Assembly (NCBI GenBank): GCA_965262665.1
Contig: CBDHFR010000004.1
Location: forward strand, 1,798,001-1,862,000
Direction of reading: 5' to 3'
From: CBDBND01 sp965262665
GTDB taxonomy: Bacteria; Pseudomonadota; Alphaproteobacteria; Rhodospirillales; Rhodospirillaceae
Length of the DNA: 64,000 bases
In this document: positions 61,885-64,000 of the stretch, in pieces
How the letters are laid out: every line of letters starts with the position of its first letter
How positions within the stretch are numbered: the first letter of the stretch is position 1
Notes under the pieces: model-generated
What the model was told of the DNA's origin: nothing
Database searches by the model: none
The model's input: the letters and a program-made list of their open reading frames with translations, nothing else
Position numbers and translations under genes: made by a program

Positions 61885-62685
61885 CTACGGCCCCTGTTCC
61901 AACCTCACCAATCGGTATTCGCGGCCATTACTGGGGACGATATAACGCACCAGAATCTTATCCTCACCCCACAGCCAGATGTCGTAGCGCCCGCCATAGA
62001 AGGTGAAATGATCGGCCTCAAACGTACCGGCAGGCGTTGCTACCGTTTCTGTGCCGTGAAAATCGACTGCATTGTCCTGAAACACGCCGACACCACGCAC
62101 CCCCGTGGTGGTTGTGGTCACGACATTAAAGAGCGGCCGGGTTTGGGGGCCGGGTTTGCTTTTGTCGAAATGCCAGACCTGCCAGCCTTCGATGATGACG
62201 GGATGCAGCCGAAGGGAAAACAGATCCGGCACAGATACAGTCGTGCTCACATGACCGTTCGGACCGACAATATCGTTGTGTAGAATATCGCTTTCAGTTG
62301 CCCCGCCCTGCTCCAGCCACAGGCGCGCACCACCGCCGTATTCCCCAAAGCGCCAGAAATTGGCATAGGCATCGAGTGGACGATGGCGACCGTCAACCCT
62401 CATGATCACGTTGGACTGGTGCCCCAACTCCCTCAGGTCGACGAAGGTCTCTACCGTGCGAGTGCCGTCGGGATGGACGGTAACCGTCCAGTCTTCCGTG
62501 CCGCGCACCACATCGGAGTCCGACAGACCGTATTCATAAGTGCCTTTGTACCAACGGACGTTGGCTTGGGAGGGCTCGGGCTCCTGAGCTTTTACTCCTA
62601 GAGGCAGACCGAAGAGAGCCGCGATTGCGACCCCGCGGCCAAGAGCGGTTCCAAAACGGAACACGTTATTTGATGTGCCCGTCAT
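61885..62685 (-). CDS. Exported member D of the 'PAGTFE' family
   Basis: 266 aa from the ATG at 62685, which overlaps the deacetylase gene by 20 bp. Signal-like N-terminus 'GVAIAALFGLPLGVKAQ'. 'WTVTVHPDGTRTVETFVDLR', 'MRVDGRHRPLDAYANFWRFG' and 'TETVATPAGTFEADHFTFYG' match member C closely. Likely envelope-located; function unknown. Confidence 0.75.
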   Translation of the reverse strand: MTGTSNNVFRFGTALGRGVAIAALFGLPLGVKAQEPEPSQANVRWYKGTYEYGLSDSDVVRGTEDWTVTVHPDGTRTVETFVDLRELGHQSNVIMRVDGRHRPLDAYANFWRFGEYGGGARLWLEQGGATESDILHNDIVGPNGHVSTTVSVPDLFSLRLHPVIIEGWQVWHFDKSKPGPQTRPLFNVVTTTTTGVRGVGVFQDNAVDFHGTETVATPAGTFEADHFTFYGGRYDIWLWGEDKILVRYIVPSNGREYRLVRLEQGP

Positions 62686-63580
62686 GGTTCTCCATATACC
62701 ACTCGGCGATTCCTTCGCGGGTAGCGAACCACACACCATCCAGGTTTTTCGAGTACTCCAAAAACTCGGTGACGGCACGGGCGCGGTAGGCGCGGCCAGT
62801 GACATGAGGATGCAGACCCACGTTCATCATCCGCCCGGAACCGGATTCGCTCGCTTCCCGGTGTATAACCGTGAGTTCTTCCTTCAGGATATCTCGCATC
62901 TCATCGGTGGTGTGGCCGCGCCGAGTTAGAATGGTGAAATCGTTGATCTCATTGGAGTACGGCGTTGAGACAATGGGACCGGCATCAGTCTCAAGCATGT
63001 AAGGCTGATCGTCGTTGAGAAGATCACAATAAAAAATGCAGCCGTTTTCTGCCAGGATCTCCGGGGTGTTGGGTGTGCCGCGTAAGGACGACGACAACCA
63101 GCCTTTGGCTGGTTTGCCGTAAAACTTTTCGTACTCCCGCAGTGTGGCCTCGACGATCTCCCGTTCCTTGGCCAGATCGCCGCCAAGTCCGGTCAGTAAT
63201 TCCCCTTGCTCATAGTTATGGGCGACCACTTCCCAGCCTTCGTCTTTGGGGACCTGCGCGATTTCCGGGCGCTCGAGCAGAGTTTTGGCATTGACGGTGC
63301 AACTGGGCGCAACTCCTGCTTTTCTAAAGACGTCAAACAAACGCCAAATACCGACCCTCTGACCGTATTCCCGCCACGTGAAGTTAGGAAAATCGGGGAT
63401 TCGCCCTGGGAGAACGTCGGGCAGGATCGGCGGACCGCCGGCGTAGTAGGCTTCGTCCGTATCCTTGGTCATGTCCCAGTGTTCAAGATTGAGCGTCAGG
63501 ATCAGGGCAACTTTGTTGCCGTCAGGCCATTTGAGCGGGCCACGCTGGGCAATGCCCGAAAAGGGATAACGCATAACCAC
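62666..63580 (-). CDS. PuuE-like polysaccharide-deacetylase-family hydrolase
   Basis: 304 aa. 'VALILTLNLEHWD' replaces the usual TFDDG. 'PKDEGWEVVAHNYEQGELLT', 'GTPNTPEILAENGCIFYCDL' and 'MMNVGLHPHVTGRAYRARAV' fit the allantoinase (PuuE)/polysaccharide deacetylase-like group, which hydrolyses cyclic or acetylated amides with a metal. It lies next to an Asp/Glu-racemase-like gene, a pairing seen in pyrimidine/purine or nicotinate-like degradation; the substrate is unknown. Confidence 0.83.
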   Translation of the reverse strand: MVMRYPFSGIAQRGPLKWPDGNKVALILTLNLEHWDMTKDTDEAYYAGGPPILPDVLPGRIPDFPNFTWREYGQRVGIWRLFDVFRKAGVAPSCTVNAKTLLERPEIAQVPKDEGWEVVAHNYEQGELLTGLGGDLAKEREIVEATLREYEKFYGKPAKGWLSSSLRGTPNTPEILAENGCIFYCDLLNDDQPYMLETDAGPIVSTPYSNEINDFTILTRRGHTTDEMRDILKEELTVIHREASESGSGRMMNVGLHPHVTGRAYRARAVTEFLEYSKNLDGVWFATREGIAEWYMENHDGHIK

Positions 63581-63611
63581 GGGAGTCGTCTCCTAACTTA
63601 CTTTTCTGTGT

Positions 63612-64000
63612 TTACCATTCTGCCAGAAGACGGCCGCAGCCATACACCTTATCGTCAAAACCGTTGCGGCGAAGAGAATGCCAATAGGTTGCGGCGTTGA
63701 TGGCAATCACCGGCTTTTCGAGCCAGCGCTCCGCCTCTGCCGCCACTTTCATGCAAGCAAGGTTGGTGCCCACCTGGATGATGCAATCCACGTCGGCTTG
63801 ATTGAGCTCCATAATGGCGTTGCGCAGTTTGTCTTCGGGTTCATGGGCAATAAGCATTGGGCTCGGGCTCCTTAAACCAATAAGTGCTTCACCTCGTAAC
63901 CGATGTCAGTGAAAAACTTGCGCACCATCTTGTCGCCGGCCGGCATATAAGGCGTAAGGACACCGATGGTTTTGATCGGTTTTTCCTCGCCATACGCTTT
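63612..64000 (-). pseudogene. Asp/Glu racemase/arylmalonate-decarboxylase-like enzyme (partial, frameshift)
   Basis: The gene enters from the right edge: 'KTIGVLTPYMPAGDKMVRKF', then 'FTDIGYEVKHLL', where one G seems missing near 63878. The next frame continues 'LRSPSPMLIAHEPEDKLRNA', 'DCIIQVGTNLACMKVAAEAE' (active-site Cys) and 'PVIAINAATYW'. It fits the arylmalonate decarboxylase/maleate isomerase branch. The N-terminus lies outside the window. Confidence 0.75.

Overview
The window looks like the chromosome of an alphaproteobacterium, probably from a marine or soil lineage or a metagenome bin. Evidence for this is the hsp20-cbpA-cbpM chaperone operon behind a ROSE-type RNA thermometer and an RpoH-like promoter, small proteins typical of Rhizobiales/Rhodospirillales, and IS families common in that class. 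No rRNA, tRNA or CRISPR array was recognised. About the first 27 kb is a mobile-element graveyard. The remaining 37 kb is a catabolic gene neighbourhood with a few further IS insertions.

The most striking object is a complete casposon at about 6068-16288 (10.2 kb). It has near-perfect terminal inverted repeats (GGGGTATAGTTATCTCC plus an A-rich inner block) and 15-bp target-site duplications (CTGGCGGTACGCGCG). It encodes a solo Cas1 integrase, a family-B DNA polymerase, an HNH nuclease and an HTH protein. Its cargo is a TIR-like (PF10137-type) putative defence effector, a secreted subtilisin-like protease, a small membrane protein and an unrecognised protein divergent from cas1. It is inserted in cbpM; removing it with one duplication restores the cbpM reading frame exactly. 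Casposons are mainly archaeal, so an apparently intact bacterial one with defence cargo is notable.

Layout. 1-3257: an Eco57I-like restriction-modification methyltransferase split by an IS5-family element. 3589-5912: remnants of IS3 and IS481 elements, a tyrosine integrase and an unknown gene. 5910-6067: 3' part of cbpM. 6068-16288: casposon. 16289-18212: 5' part of cbpM, cbpA/dnaJ, hsp20 and thermoregulatory leader. 18365-27070: IS630, IS5, IS6, IS21 and IS481 fragments around several small chromosomal proteins, including a Cys-rich repeat protein. 27126-29939: two exported short-chain dehydrogenases, a TIGR02444-type protein and UbiX. 30281-37357: a tightly overlapping catabolic operon (UbiD decarboxylase, zinc ribbon, SDR, aldehyde dehydrogenase, haem-oxygenase-like redox enzyme, SDR, GntR regulator) followed by a dienelactone hydrolase. 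37364-42325: four tandem haloalkane-dehalogenase-like hydrolases, one split by a chimeric IS630. 42447-54966: MscS channel, sulfotransferase, two glutathione transferases, SDR, PPOX protein, methyltransferase, PQQ-type sugar dehydrogenase and members of a four-copy family of unknown function. 55067-57462: IS630/IS256 debris around a broken 5'-nucleotidase gene. 57459-61819: two broken PP2C/SpoIIE-type phosphatase genes. 61885-64000: fourth member of the unknown family, a PuuE-like deacetylase and an Asp/Glu-racemase-like enzyme running off the window.

The catabolic genes suggest decarboxylation, oxidation and hydrolysis of aromatic or halogenated acids under GntR control, but no substrate can be named. 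Many reading frames in the second half are broken by single-base changes, mostly in short homopolymers. These may be sequencing errors rather than real decay. Casposon genes show no such breaks.
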